In this document: in pieces, positions 35,099 through 45,959 of the stretch | How the letters are laid out: each line of letters starts with the position of its first letter | How positions within the stretch are numbered: the first letter of the stretch is position 1 | Program-made: the position numbers and the translations under genes | Notes under the pieces: generated by a model | Databases searched by the model: none | Told to the model about the DNA's origin: nothing | What the model saw: only the letters and a program-made list of their open reading frames with translations | DNA from: Pleurotus ostreatus/Saccharomyces cerevisiae fusant | Taxonomy: Eukaryota > Opisthokonta | Length of the DNA stretch: 64,000 bases | NCBI GenBank assembly: GCA_024196135.1 | Contig: JAMQCK010000040.1 | Coordinates: forward strand, 79,871 to 143,870 | Direction of reading: 5' to 3'

Positions 35099-38071
35099 AT
35101 GCTCAAACGCATCCCAACGACAAAGGACGGCAAGCCCATCGACCGCCTCCAAGACAGCCGTATCATCAACAAACCCTTTAAGCCGCCCACCATCGCCGCC
35201 AACGCCGCGCGCGACCAGCCGCAGCGCAAGCGCAAGCGCGTGTCCTACAAAGACCAGGACGGCGCCAAAGACGACGACGACGACTCGGACGACGAGGCGG
35301 CGAAGCGTAAGAAGAAGAAAAAACAGCTGGACGAGAGCTATCATAATGAGGAGGAGCTGCTCGCGGCGGTGAAGAAGTTCCCGGTGTACAAGCCCAAGCC
35401 GTTCGACGCAATGCACAGGCGCTTCTCGATGCCAACGATGCGGAATAAGGCGGGGGAGGCGGTCCCGCTGGTGCCGACGGGCGCGTCGCTGGGGATCAGG
35501 CCGCTCGCGAAGCTCATTCCGCGTCCGCTGTTCGATCCGATGGCGGACCATGCGATCGTGCTGTACGACCCGACGATCGACTATAGGGAGACGGACGAGG
35601 AACGGCTGGAGAGGGTGAAGGAGGAGGAGAAGGCAAGGATGGAGGAGGAGGCAAGGGCAAAGTCGGAGGGGATGTACAACCCGCACAAGAAGCTGAGGAC
35701 ACTGCTTGGGGAGGACAAGAAGGGGAAGACGAAGTCGGAGAAGGTGCCTGTTGTGATTGACCCTAGGCTAGGCAAGGTGCTACGACCGCATCAGGTCGAG
35801 GGTGTCAAGGTGCGTGTTCTGCGGGGCGCGCGTCTGAATGTATTCCTGATGACTATACATGCAGTTCCTCTACCGATGCGCGTCTGGCATGGTCATGGAG
35901 AACACCTACGGCTGCATCATGGCAGACGAGATGGGCCTCGGGAAGACCTTGCAATGCATCACCCTCCTATGGACCCTCCTGAAGCAATCTCCTCACGCCG
36001 GCAAACCCACCATTGAGAAGTGCATCATCGCGTGCCCGTCCAGTTTGGTCAGGAATTGGGCGAATGAGCTCAGTATGCCACCCCTTTCAGTAAACCTGGA
36101 TGTATGCTGATGATTGCCGCAGCCAAGTGGCTAGGCAAAGAGGACACTATCTCCCCGTTAGCAGTCGACGGCAAGGGCACGAAAGCGGAGCTCATTGAGA
36201 AGGTCAATCGTTGGGTGTCCGCGTCTGGCCGGAATGTCACTCAGCCAGGTATGCTGGTTCGAGTCTTGTCGTGCAATGCACAAGCCCTAAGATCTGCACA
36301 GTGATGATTGTCTCCTACGAGACTCTACGGTCCCTCACCGACTATCTTGCACAATGCCCGATTGGACTGCTCCTTGCAGACGAGGGTCATCGACTGAAGA
36401 ATTCCGGTAGGTTACCGCCTTTGTTCAGATCTTCGACCTCTGACCTTGTCATCCAGAGAACCAGACCTACCAAGCCCTGGCTTCGCTCAATGTTCGCCGC
36501 CGCGTCATCCTCACCGGCACACCCATTCAGGCAAGTCCTACGCCCAAGAAGTGTTCGTGTATATACTAAAGCTCGTCCCTCAGAACGATCTCTCTGAGTA
36601 CTACTCCCTCCTCAACTTCTGCAACCCTAACTTCCTCGGCTCGAAGAACGACTTCCGCAAGAACTACGAGAACATTATCATCCGCGGGCGTGACGCCGAC
36701 GCCACCGACAAGGACAAGCAGGAGAGCGAGAAAAAGCTCAGAGAGCTCACCGGCATCGTCACCAAGTTCATCATCCGGCGCACGAACGACTTGCTCTCCA
36801 AGTACCGTGAGTCCCCTGCAATGCTCTTTGTCCACCTGCAATGGTCATCGCCCGCTTACTACGACACTGACCTCCCTCCCAGTCCCCGTCAAGTACGAGC
36901 AAGTCGTCTTCTGCGGTCTCTCCGAGTTCCAGCTCGCCCTCTACCGCCTCTTCATCACCTCCCCCGAGATCAAGTCCCTCCTCCGCGGCACAAACTCGCA
37001 ACCGCTCAAAGCCATCAACATCCTCAAGAAGCTCTGCAACCACCCCGAGCTACTCGACCTCCCCAACGACCTCCAGGGCAGCGAGCACCTCATCCCCGAG
37101 GGCTTCTGCGGCGCCGGTCAGCAGCAGGGAGGTGGCGGGCGGTCGGGTGGGCGGAGTGGAAGGAGCGGCGGTGGTGGAAGCGGGGGTGGGAGCGGGCAGG
37201 TTCGGTGCGACTGGAGTGGGAAGTTTGTGGTTCTGGAAAGGTTCTTGCAGCGGATGCGGACGACGACGACGGACAAGATCGTGTTGATCAGTAACTACAC
37301 GCAGACGCTGGATTTGTTCGAGAAGATGCTGAGGGGGAAGAGGTGAGTGTGGTTTGTTCATGGTGGGTGTGTTACTAGGTGCTAAGCGCTCCCCGCAGAT
37401 ACGGCTACTTCCGCCTGGACGGCACGATGACGACGACGAAGCGGCAGAAGATGGTCGACGAGTTCAACGACCCTAACAATACGGAGAAGTTCGTGTTCCT
37501 ACTGTCTAGCAAGGCCGGCGGGTGCGGTATCAACTTGATAGGCGCGAATCGCTTGATTTTGTTCGATCCCGACTGGAACCCGGCGGCCGATCAGCAGGCG
37601 CTGGCGCGTGTATGGCGAGACGGGCAGAAGAAAGAATGTACGTCGCGGCGAGCTTGACACTGCGTTACCATGCAAGCTCACATGCGTACCTACCTCGCAG
37701 GCTTCGTCTACCGCTTCATCTCCACGGGCACCATCGAAGAGAAGATTTTCCAGCGCCAGGCGAACAAGCAGGCCCTCTCCTCTTCCGTCGTCGACGAAAA
37801 GGAGGACGTCGAGCGCCACTTCTCCATCGACTCCCTCCGGCAGCTGTTCAAGTTCAACGAGAACACGCTCTGCGACACGCACGACACGTTCAAGTGCAAG
37901 CGCTGCAAGAACGGCGTGCAGGCCATGAAGGCGCAAGCGCTGTTGTACGGGGACGCGAGCACGTGGAACCACTTCACGAACGCGGAGCTGAAGAAGAATC
38001 ATGATGATTTGTTGAGGGCGGAGGTGGGGGAGCCGGAGGTGTCGTTTGTGTTCCAGTATATCAGTCATTGA
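35099..38071 (+). CDS. RAD54: DNA repair/recombination ATPase Rad54
   Basis: Swi2/Snf2 translocase that works with Rad51 in homologous recombination. Start [18 protein letters not shown] at 35,099; the upstream in-frame ATG at 34,955 would enter the UNG1 promoter and adds no conserved sequence. N-terminal features include INKPFKPP and an acidic/basic linker. Motif I is [16 protein letters not shown] (35,928), motif [10 protein letters not shown] (36,380), then LTGTPIQ and [19 protein letters not shown]. The second lobe has [43 protein letters not shown] and [21 protein letters not shown] Gly/Ser/Arg-rich insert is encoded at about 37,120-37,200. The C-terminal zinc-binding stretch [12 protein letters not shown] is present. 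At least nine exons; ends SFVFQYISH. Confidence 0.95.
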
Positions 38072-38244
38072 GCGGACGAGGGCTATTTGTGGTTTTGCTT
38101 TCGGACTTTGCATGGTTTGAAGAGAGAGTGATTAGGGATATGCATTCGAGGACACCGTATAGCACTGTATAGTAGATCAAGACAAGGAACCGCTGCATAG
38201 ACATATAAGTGTCATTGCCATGTATGTAGGAAAGAATGCGCACC

Positions 38245-38621
38245 TCATTGAGTGGACATGAAGTTCTCGTCCTTGATCCTCTGCTTGGTCTCTATCCGCC
38301 TCTTTGCACGCTGCGCTTTCCGCGGGTCGTCGTGCACCTTGGGCTCCAATATTGTCCACAACCACTCCGGGTACTCCTCGTCTGGCTTAGCCAGCACTGG
38401 CGGCTGTCCCTTCAAGTAGTTCAGCCCCACGAGAACGGTGTCTGCTGGGCAAGACGACTTGGGTGCTGAGAGGGACGGTCAGGTCGACGACTTCAGGGTA
38501 AGTTTGTGCAAGCGCACCTGCGGGTGCCGGCTCCGCGGCAGCCTTAGCTGGCTTAGCAGCATAGCTCCGTGTCTGAAAGAGCGCGCGGAATGCCTGGCGG
38601 CGCGTGCAGGAGACGAGGGAC
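38245..38621 (-). CDS. MRPL37: Mitochondrial large-subunit ribosomal protein mL54
   Basis: Two-exon gene for a protein of about 107 residues. It starts MSLVSCTRRQAFRALFQTRS, a typical basic mitochondrial presequence. After an Ala-rich stretch an intron (about 38,465-38,514) splits A-P-A from APKSSCPADTVLVGLNYLKG. The motifs SSCPADTVL, GLNYLKGQPP and DEEYPEWLW are hallmarks of the mL54 family (yeast Mrpl37, human MRPL54). It ends KDENFMSTQ with TGA. It shares a 143-bp promoter with LIN1. Confidence 0.9.
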
Positions 38622-38764
38622 ATGGCGGTCGGTGATGGCGGCGGCGGGCAAGTTCGCTGCCTGCCATTTGCGGGAGCGCATTCGATCGCGCGCCGCCCGG
38701 GCCGGAGAGCCACTTCACACTCAACACTGACATTCACGACCACCCAACTATCGACAACACGACT

Positions 38765-39985
38765 ATGGCTACGAAGACTGGCAAGAAGCGCGCAGGACCC
38801 TCGACGGAAGATGTGCCGAGGTCAAGCCATGCGACGAAAAAGACGCGCTTTGTGGAGCCAGCAGACGATCCGGCCAACTTCGAGGAGAAGGTGAATGAGG
38901 GTCTCGAAGACCCTAGCGCACATCGCAAGGGGCGCGTCAAGACGGAGGGCTACGATTCCGACTCAAGTGACGAGGGGGAGGGGGTGGTGTTTAGCCGGCA
39001 GAAGGGGAAGGAGGAAGAAGAGGAAGACGACATGTTCGCGGTGGGGGACAAGGAGGACGACAAAGCCGGCGACAGCGCGAAGAAGAGGAAGACCGAGTAC
39101 CTCCGACTGGGGGATATTGAAGGGCAGGAATTTAACGACGGCGCGCGCGAAGGCGACGAGTCCGAGGAGAGCGACGACCCCGAGGACGAGGACGCGGCGG
39201 AGCGGAAGAAGAAGGAGGGCATGGGCTTCGAGCTCTCGTCCTTCAACATGCGCGAGGAGATGGAGGAGGGCAAGTTCACCGAGGACGGGAGCTACGTGCG
39301 CTCCTTCGACGCGCACGCGGTGCACGATCGGTGGATGGAAGGCGTGGACGAGCGGCAGATCAAGCTGGCGCGGCGGCGGAAGCGCGAGCAGGATCGGATG
39401 CAGCGGGAGAAAATGAAGGCCGAGGAGCGCGAGATCGAGCAGAGTGGGGGGAAGCCGGCGCTGGAGCTGCAGCTCGTGCCATTTCTGAAGAAGGGCGAGT
39501 CGGTGCTCGAGGCCTTGCAACGTTTAGGCGCGGTGGCGAAGAAGAAAGGGTGGGTTCATTCATCGCTCTACTGTGGTATTCGTGCTCATGCAACATCCCC
39601 CAGCCACAAATCAAACAGCAACAGTATGCAGGTCGACAAGGCCCCCTCAGGTCCGACCGCTGTCGAAACCATCACCCACCTCGCCTCCAACATCATGTCT
39701 TTCGGTGACGTTGACGTCTACTCCAAAACCTACGAAGAGCTCGTGCGCTCCGTACGTTCGTCCGGCCTCGTCGAACCGGACTGGGACCCGCCATCTGCAG
39801 ACGTCAAATACGAGTACAAGTGGGATATGCCGGGGACGGATGCGCCAGATCAGACGTTCGGCCCCTTCAGCGAGGAGGAGATGAAGTCATGGTACAAAGC
39901 GCACTACTTTGGACAGTATGGCGAGAAGGTGAAGGTGCGGCCTGTAGGTGGGGAGTGGGGCGATTGGGACGATGTCATCCTATGA
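38765..39985 (+). CDS. LIN1: U5 snRNP-associated GYF-domain protein (LIN1 / CD2BP2)
   Basis: About 388 residues. Human CD2BP2 and yeast Lin1 bind the U5 snRNP protein Prp6 through a GYF domain and assist splicing. The N-terminal half is highly charged, with RVKTEGYDSDSSDEGEG, then FELSSFNMREEMEEGKFTED, GSYVRSFDAHAVHDRWMEG and LVPFLKKGESVLEALQRLG, the conserved order in this family. A 54-bp intron at 39,550-39,603 is in frame and lacks stops, so both spliced and unspliced forms stay open. The C-terminal GYF domain reads YEYKWDMPG, then FGPFSEEEMKSWYKAHYF; it ends GDWDDVIL. Confidence 0.92.
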   Translation: MATKTGKKRAGPSTEDVPRSSHATKKTRFVEPADDPANFEEKVNEGLEDPSAHRKGRVKTEGYDSDSSDEGEGVVFSRQKGKEEEEEDDMFAVGDKEDDKAGDSAKKRKTEYLRLGDIEGQEFNDGAREGDESEESDDPEDEDAAERKKKEGMGFELSSFNMREEMEEGKFTEDGSYVRSFDAHAVHDRWMEGVDERQIKLARRRKREQDRMQREKMKAEEREIEQSGGKPALELQLVPFLKKGESVLEALQRLGAVAKKKGWVHSSLYCGIRAHATSPSHKSNSNSMQVDKAPSGPTAVETITHLASNIMSFGDVDVYSKTYEELVRSVRSSGLVEPDWDPPSADVKYEYKWDMPGTDAPDQTFGPFSEEEMKSWYKAHYFGQYGEKVKVRPVGGEWGDWDDVIL

Positions 39986-40289
39986 GCACGTCTGCGCGTT
40001 TGGATCCATCCCTCGCTGAACGGGTTACGATTGTGAAGATGATTGCCCCTGTATCTTTATTGCGCTGTGTGTATTGCTATCTACCGCATCGTCCAGGACT
40101 ACGGCTTTGGTGACGGTTGTCCACTTTGAGCCCGATTCTGTATCCGACAATTTCTGTAAGCTGGGGGACACATCCCAGCACGCTGCGATGCACGCGCTTC
40201 ACAAGTGAAGACCATCACACAGTTCTTCGACGGAGAGCTCGTCAATGTCATGCATTTCCTCACTGATCCTACCGGATTTTTCTGAACTA
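39986..40289. other. Convergent 3' intergenic region, about 300 bp
   Basis: Lies between the stop codons of LIN1 and the ABC ATPase gene. Nothing else is seen. Confidence 0.5.
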
Positions 40290-42219
40290 CTACCACTTTC
40301 CAGGATTGAGGCGGAAAGTCTTCAGCCCCTCCTCCTTGTTCCAGGGCACCTCCTCTTCCCAGTGGGTAATGACCACCGCCGCTTGCTCGGGGCTGATGGC
40401 GTCTCCTCGCAAATACTTGCGTGCCGCCCAAATCATGCCTTGGTCCATGCCTACAGGCGTGTGTTAGCTGGGTGACTCGAGTATCAAAACTGGCGACTGA
40501 CCACTCCAGACTTCGTCAAGCAATACCAGCGGCGCTTTGCCAACCAGCGCACGCATCAGGAGCGCCATGCGCTGCTCGCCGATGGTCAAGTCCGCAAAGG
40601 GCCGTTGCTTGAACGCCTCCGTCGCCTCCCCAGGCTCGTTCCCTACCCACGCATCAGGCCCAAGAGCAGCAAACACCTCTTCCATTCGCGCCAGACGCCA
40701 AGGGATATCTGGTGGCGCCATAATACCCTTACCCACACCCTTCTCGCCCCCGGGCACGAAGCCCCCGTCGAAACCCGTGCCGACAGCCTCCCAGGCCGTC
40801 ACGCCCGGCCTCCGCGGGAAGGCGTCGAACAACTCGGGCGAGAGCACGCCGATGAGCGAGTGCAGCTGCGGCGTGGGCGTGCGGGCGCGCGGCTTGGAGA
40901 AAAGGTGGAGGTGATTCTGGGTGTAGGACTGCGGGTGGTCGCCGGTGAGGAGGGACATGAGCGTCGTCTTCCCGGAGCCGTTGCTGCCCTGGAGGTGCCA
41001 GCGCTCGCCCTGGCGGATCTGCCAGTCGAGGTTGTCGAGGACCTGCGGGGAGGGTAGTATGAGCTGGTGATTGGACATTAGTGGTGAGATGGTCCTTACC
41101 ACTCTATTCCCATACTTCACGCCGACGCCGCGCATGTCGACGAGGATGTCGCCGGCGGGAGCCAGCTGGGCTTTCGCTTCCTCAGCGGTGCGCGCCTGGT
41201 GGGCGGCCTCGTCCGCGAGGACGTGAGCTTTGTCGCCGACGATGACGCGGTCTCCGCGCACGAGCGCGAGGTGTGTGATCCACTCTGGGATCTCGTCGTG
41301 CGTCCGCAGGCCGAGCAGGATGTACGGCGAGCGGTTCTCGTGAAGCTCCTTCAGGGTGTGAAGCAAGCGTGGTCGGCTCTGCACATCGAGACCAGCTGCA
41401 TTGCGTTAATTGGATGATGGTGGCAAGAGGGAAATATACTTACTGAGCGGCTCGTCAAGCAAAAGGAGCTCGGGCTGCTTCAGCAATGCGCTGATGATAC
41501 GCGCGCGGCGAGTCTGCCCATTACTGAGCGCGACACGCGGCAAGTCAAGCAGCTCCTGCAAGCCCAGGGCATCGACAAGACGCGCAAAGAAGGCAAGCTT
41601 CTCAGGCGAAATCGGAGGCGGCGGCTCCACCGCGTCGTCGTCCTCAAACTCAAATTTCTCCCGCGGTATGGTCTCGGGAAACATGCTCTGGCGCAGAGTG
41701 ATGCGATCCTCATCCCGGACGGCGCCGTAGCGAGCTGTGTAATCGTAGAACCCGCCTCCGTGGGCACGGGCGCGGTTCGCGAACGAGACGAGCGTGACGC
41801 TTGTCAAGGGATCCTTCCCCTTTTTCGTGAGGAAGGGCAGGGGCCCTCCCGGAGGGTACGGGGTGATACGGTGGTGCCCCGTCAGCGTCTGTCGAACAGT
41901 CTTTAGTAAATCGTCCTATGCAAGAAAGGAATTATTTTACCTCGAACACCGTCGTCTTATGTCCCGTTCCAGAGCCTATGACAGCCCAATTTTCGCCAGG
42001 CTTCACAGTCCACTCGAGGTCTCGGAGCGCAGGCGGCGCATGGTTTCCGTCGCCAAAGCGGTACACATTTGCCTTGGGGATGTGAATGAGTGTGGCATCT
42101 TTGGACGCATTAGTAGTGTGGCACCGCGTATGGTTGAGCAGCAGCAGCCCTGTACGACGCGCAGCATGCGACTCGAAGCGGGTCTGCGCTGCTACGTTTG
42201 GCTTCACGAGTCGGAGCAT
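40290..42219 (-). CDS. Twin-domain soluble ABC ATPase (yeast YDR061W-like)
   Basis: Two ABC nucleotide-binding domains and no membrane spans. It starts MLRLVKPNVAAQTRFES at 42,219, perhaps with a mitochondrial presequence. Domain 1: Walker A region AVIGSGTGHKTT (His replaces the usual Gly before Lys), signature ALSNGQTRRARI, Walker B LLLLDEPL followed after an intron by AGLDVQSRP. Domain 2: Walker A LQGSNGSGKTTLMSLLTGD, signature LTIGEQRMALLMRAL, Walker B LVLLDEVWSGM and switch VITHWEEE. It ends KTFRLNPGKW with TAG at 40,290-40,292. Bacterial ModF and yeast YDR061W are comparable soluble twin-ABC proteins; their role is unclear. Divergent from the Tse2-like gene (139 bp apart). Confidence 0.87.
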
Positions 42220-42358
42220 GGCAGACGGAGGCCAGTGATGACTCTGAGGTGACTTGCGCCGACGTCTGAATCGGGTGACTCCACCGCGCGACGCTTACCT
42301 AAGCCATTCAAAAAGTAAATGCGCGCCTAAGTCAGCCGTGTACCGTGTAGCGCTCATC

Positions 42359-43179
42359 ATGCTCGCCGCCTTCCCCCGCCCCTCCTTTACACCAAGGGCC
42401 CTCTCAACCGCGCGTCGCTGGGCGTCCACTGGCGGTCGACCGCTCATTGGGCGCTACACGGACGTGGTACCCACTGAGCTCGCGCGCGTCCAGTCTGGGC
42501 GCAATATTCGCCTGCGCGACTACGAGCAGCAGCGCGCCAACGGGCGCCTTAGTTATGACCTCAAGTTGAAGGAGGGGAAGGTGCTCCCTGCTGAGGGACC
42601 CAATTTCATCGGTGCGTAGCGCGGTGCACCAGGTTGGGGGCGTACTGACATGCGCTGCAGGGCCGAATGGGTGCTCGCTGCGGCCACCACTGAGCCCGAT
42701 GTTCCAGGAGGTGGTGCGGAACTTCCGGGGGAGAAATGTGACGATCTACGTCCTCAAGGAGGGTGAATAGCCTTTCGATGTGTCTGTCGGGCGTGCTCTA
42801 ACCAGCCGATCACGCAGGTACACCGCTCCCGCCGACCCTACAGATTCTGCACGAGCACTCTGACCACTACTCGATGCAGTGCACTAAACCCATGACGCTA
42901 GAAGGTATGCTCTGCACTCATTTGCGCGCTACGCAACTCCCCCTCTCCCTCTTCGTCCCCATTCTCGTAGTCCCATGCCTCCAATTTTTGCCATGCGCCG
43001 CCCGACTCTCTGTACTCCGTCATGCAGGACCTCTTTCCTCCGTCACGCAACACCCCCGTCCCCTGATATTGACAAGCTCCCCAGAACTCGACGCAGAGTT
43101 GACAAAATTCTTCGAAACGAATGCGCGGGTCCTCGACAAGTTCGAGTTCGATGACGAGTACCCGTTCTCTATAGAGTAG
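42359..43179 (+). CDS. Small protein with a Tse2-type ADP-ribosyltransferase toxin-like domain
   Basis: Four exons (42,359-42,611; 42,661-42,762; 42,818-42,904; 43,085-43,179) give 178 residues. The N-terminus FPRPSFTPRALSTARRW is basic and could direct import into mitochondria. The core, GPNGCSLRPP, NFRGRNVTIYVLKEGTPLPP and ILHEHSDHYSMQ, then PMTLEELDAELTKFF, resembles fungal proteins annotated with the Tse2 domain, named after a Pseudomonas type VI secretion effector that is an ADP-ribosyltransferase-like toxin. In fungi the role is unknown and toxicity cannot be assumed. An upstream in-frame ATG at 42,254 was rejected because it lies only 34 bp from the divergent gene. The third intron is long (180 bp). 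The frame is intact. Confidence 0.68.
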
Positions 43180-44046
43180 TGGTCCCTTCTCTATCCGAGG
43201 GTGGTCCCTTCTCTGAACGAGAATGGTCTCCTCTGCTTGAGGATGATTCCCTCGCTATATGAGGGGTGGCCCCTTCGCTATGGAGCGATGGGTACCCTTG
43301 ATTGACGGAGGGGTCGCCGGCTTGACCTAGGTGTCAAGTGCTCCATCCCTTGCCTTCTGTACACCATGACGGCCTCGTCTTCGGTACACTAGAATGAAGA
43401 TACATGCCCCACCTCAACCTCAACTTGTCTGTACCCCCGACATGTTCAAGTTCACTATCTTAAGTTCGCTGCCTGAACACGTCAAAGTTTGCAACTTCAA
43501 CGCGTCGAATTGTGCTACCTCGACTCAACAACCTGACCCATCTCAACACGTTGAGGCTGGCAACCCCGACGCAAAACTCGTCTCAAGTTCCTGTCCTGCG
43601 CACTCGTCTCCCTGTGTAGACTCCTTCCATCTGCAGGCATCCTCCTTGCCAATGAAGGTGCACTCACGCTCGACTGAAGGTCAGCATATCGTCAAAACAA
43701 ATCTCTTCACTCTTACAGCCCTATGTGCTCTAAGTACATGCATATGCAATAATGGTCCAATATTTTACATGTCTACTTAGACGGTGAAGGTGCAGACAGT
43801 TGACTACTGTATATGTGTAACGAGAGGAACGTAGACAAGTAAAAATACGCGGGGGGTCGGGTACTGTAAGAAGTGAAGGTGAAGGCGATTTTGAGCGGCG
43901 GCTTAGGGACAGGGGCGGCGTGCGGTAGGTGGACATGGACGAGGTGCGACTTAGGGACATGGAGGTGGACGCTGACAGGCGTACAGGAGTTGGCAACCGC
44001 ACAGCAGCCCGTTCTACCTGACGCAGAACCCAAGCGGAGGAGCAAT
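43180..44046. other. Gene-free region with degenerate repeats after the Tse2-like gene
   Basis: No supported gene. The first 130 bases are a degenerate tandem repeat (separate entry). From about 43,390 to 43,600 there is more, weaker, CTCAACTTGTC/TTCAA-type internal similarity, which explains the 128-residue open frame there. Confidence 0.5.
43181..43310 (+). repeat. Degenerate tandem repeat, unit about 22 bp, five copies
   Basis: Five copies follow the pattern (G)GTGGTCCCTTCTCTAT plus CGAG or TGAGG. The array begins one base after the stop codon of the Tse2-like gene, so it is probably in its 3' UTR. Confidence 0.7.
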
Positions 44047-45959
44047 TTACGACTTGAACTGCGACTCGCTCGGGTGCTGCTTGTAGTCCTCCAAGCCGTC
44101 CATCTGCTGCGATGTGTCGATGCGGACAGCGATGGCGCCCGTGGACGCGCCGGTTCCCTGGAGCTGCGAGGGGTGTCAGATCGGATGACAAGATAGGAAG
44201 GGCAGATGAAAGGTAGGAAGGGCAGGTGAAGTGTTGAGAGGGATAGTAGGGACTTACACGAGGGCCAGAGCGCTCGCGGCTGGAAAGGGCGTAGCTGTCG
44301 CTGTGGCCGCCGGCGAGCGACTGCTGGATGTGCTCACGGCTGTTGAGCGTGACCATCAGGCAGTTGGTGACTGGATAGCAGATCAGAATGCCGAGTTACA
44401 GGGCAGGAGGAGCGGACTCACACAGGCGACCCTCTGAAGACGACGTCAAATCAAGGTTAGTCGGGACACAGAGAAATACGCTGAGGGGACTAACCAAGGA
44501 AGAAGGTAAGCATGTAGATGAAGGTGTCGGGCCAGACGTTGATCTTGGGCGGTCGTTAGCACAATATATCTCCGACCGATAATTCGACATACGGCAATGC
44601 AACACCAGAGAGCGGTGAAGCTCGTCGGCAATCCAGTGTTGAACGTGAACACAATCAATCGGTTGAGGACGTCGTTCCTAGGTTGCAGAGCACGTCAACG
44701 CCGTCTTTCGACGGAGTGGAGGAATGCACTCACGATCGCTTGAAGCCCGTCTTCGACTGTTGCAAGCAAAAGATCATGGAGATCGAGATGAGCACGTCGG
44801 TTGCCGCGGAGGTGATGTTGATCGCGATGTTGATGTTCTACACGCGTTTGTCAGTGCTCAATCGAAGGATCAGAACTGCGACGATAGGGCCTACCTTGAT
44901 TGCCGGCAATTCCGCGAACGTCGACATCTGCGCGCAGCGGACCGAGAAGACTATGATGCGGCTTAGAACACGCGTACGAGAGGGACTCAGCGCTCGACGT
45001 ACCGAAAGTAGAAGCTAAGGCGGGCGATGTCAGTGAGGAGGAAATACTAGGACATAAGAACTTACTGAAAGCGGAGATGGCAGACGCGATGAGGAGAGCG
45101 GTAACATAGTAGTTGCCGTGACTCACTACGAAGGTCGCAGTTAGTTAACTATCGCATTCATGGAGAAAGGGGACGTACGGCGGTAAACACGGTGGCAGTA
45201 GAACCTGGAGAGCAGAGAAATCTATCAGTGAATATCCCTTGGGCGCAAGTGCAACGCGTACAGCTGGACAACAAAGGCCAGCAGGCCGACGAAGAGCACC
45301 TGATAAGCGAGCGTGCTGCAGGGTCATGAGCGGAATATAAAGTGGGTCGTGGTCGCAGCATACCCTTCAAGTTGTCCCAATGCCAGCGAATTGCCATGGT
45401 TTGTCACGCAATACCAGTAGACTGGGAATTACTTGTTAAGGATGAAGGGACATGCAAGGCGGTAACACGATCGTACCGGAAGCTGCGAAGAGAAACACAT
45501 GCCAGTCAGCGACGGAGGCAAATGATGGGGCAAGATCGCGCACAAGCAAACATTCCCTGTTGAACAGTGTCGAAGACGAGGATGAAGACGACCTAGCGAG
45601 ATCGTCAGAGGTCGGGGTCGTCGTCGACAGACCAGTACACGCACCAGGCCCTTGTACACCCAGCTATCCTTCCTGGCATACACACGGTAATAGTGCCAGC
45701 CCTGAAGCAATCCACCTGTAGGCACATTAAGCCACGCGACCGAGGATCCCAAGCAATAGCCGCACATCCGTAAAGGCTAACAGTGACCGGGTCAGAGACA
45801 ACCATCTAGCAGTGTGATAACAGCACCCACACAGAAGACAGCACCAGGGAGCTAAACAGCATGCCCAGCCTGTCGTTCAATCGCCGCGTCAGCGTCCCCT
45901 CCTTTCACACAAGCTACAGCGCGCGATGCATACGTGAGATCGAGCGCGGTGGGTGCCAT
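44047..45959 (-). CDS. Seven-span membrane protein, DUF6534 family
   Basis: Agaricomycete-specific integral membrane protein of about 330-350 residues made from many small exons. The start MAPTALDLT at 45,959 splices to LGMLFSSLVLSSV, then LYGCAAIAW, GGLLQGWHYYRVYARKDSW and VVFILVFDTVQQGMFACAI, matching the order seen in this family. Later spans include segments around 45,090, 44,830 and 44,630. The conserved C-terminal block is TLNSREHIQQSLAGG, followed by a soluble tail ending YKQHPSESQFKS and TAA (44,047-44,049). The family resembles fungal GPCR-like or transporter-like proteins only in span number; no ligand is known. Middle exon borders are approximate. Confidence 0.78.

Noticed and set aside
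42254..42358. Upstream in-frame ATG for the Tse2-like gene
   Set aside because: It would leave only 34 bp to the divergent ABC gene and masks the likely import signal that starts at 42,359.
43394..43780. 128-residue open frame after the Tse2-like gene
   Set aside because: Low-complexity, internally repetitive sequence with no known domain.
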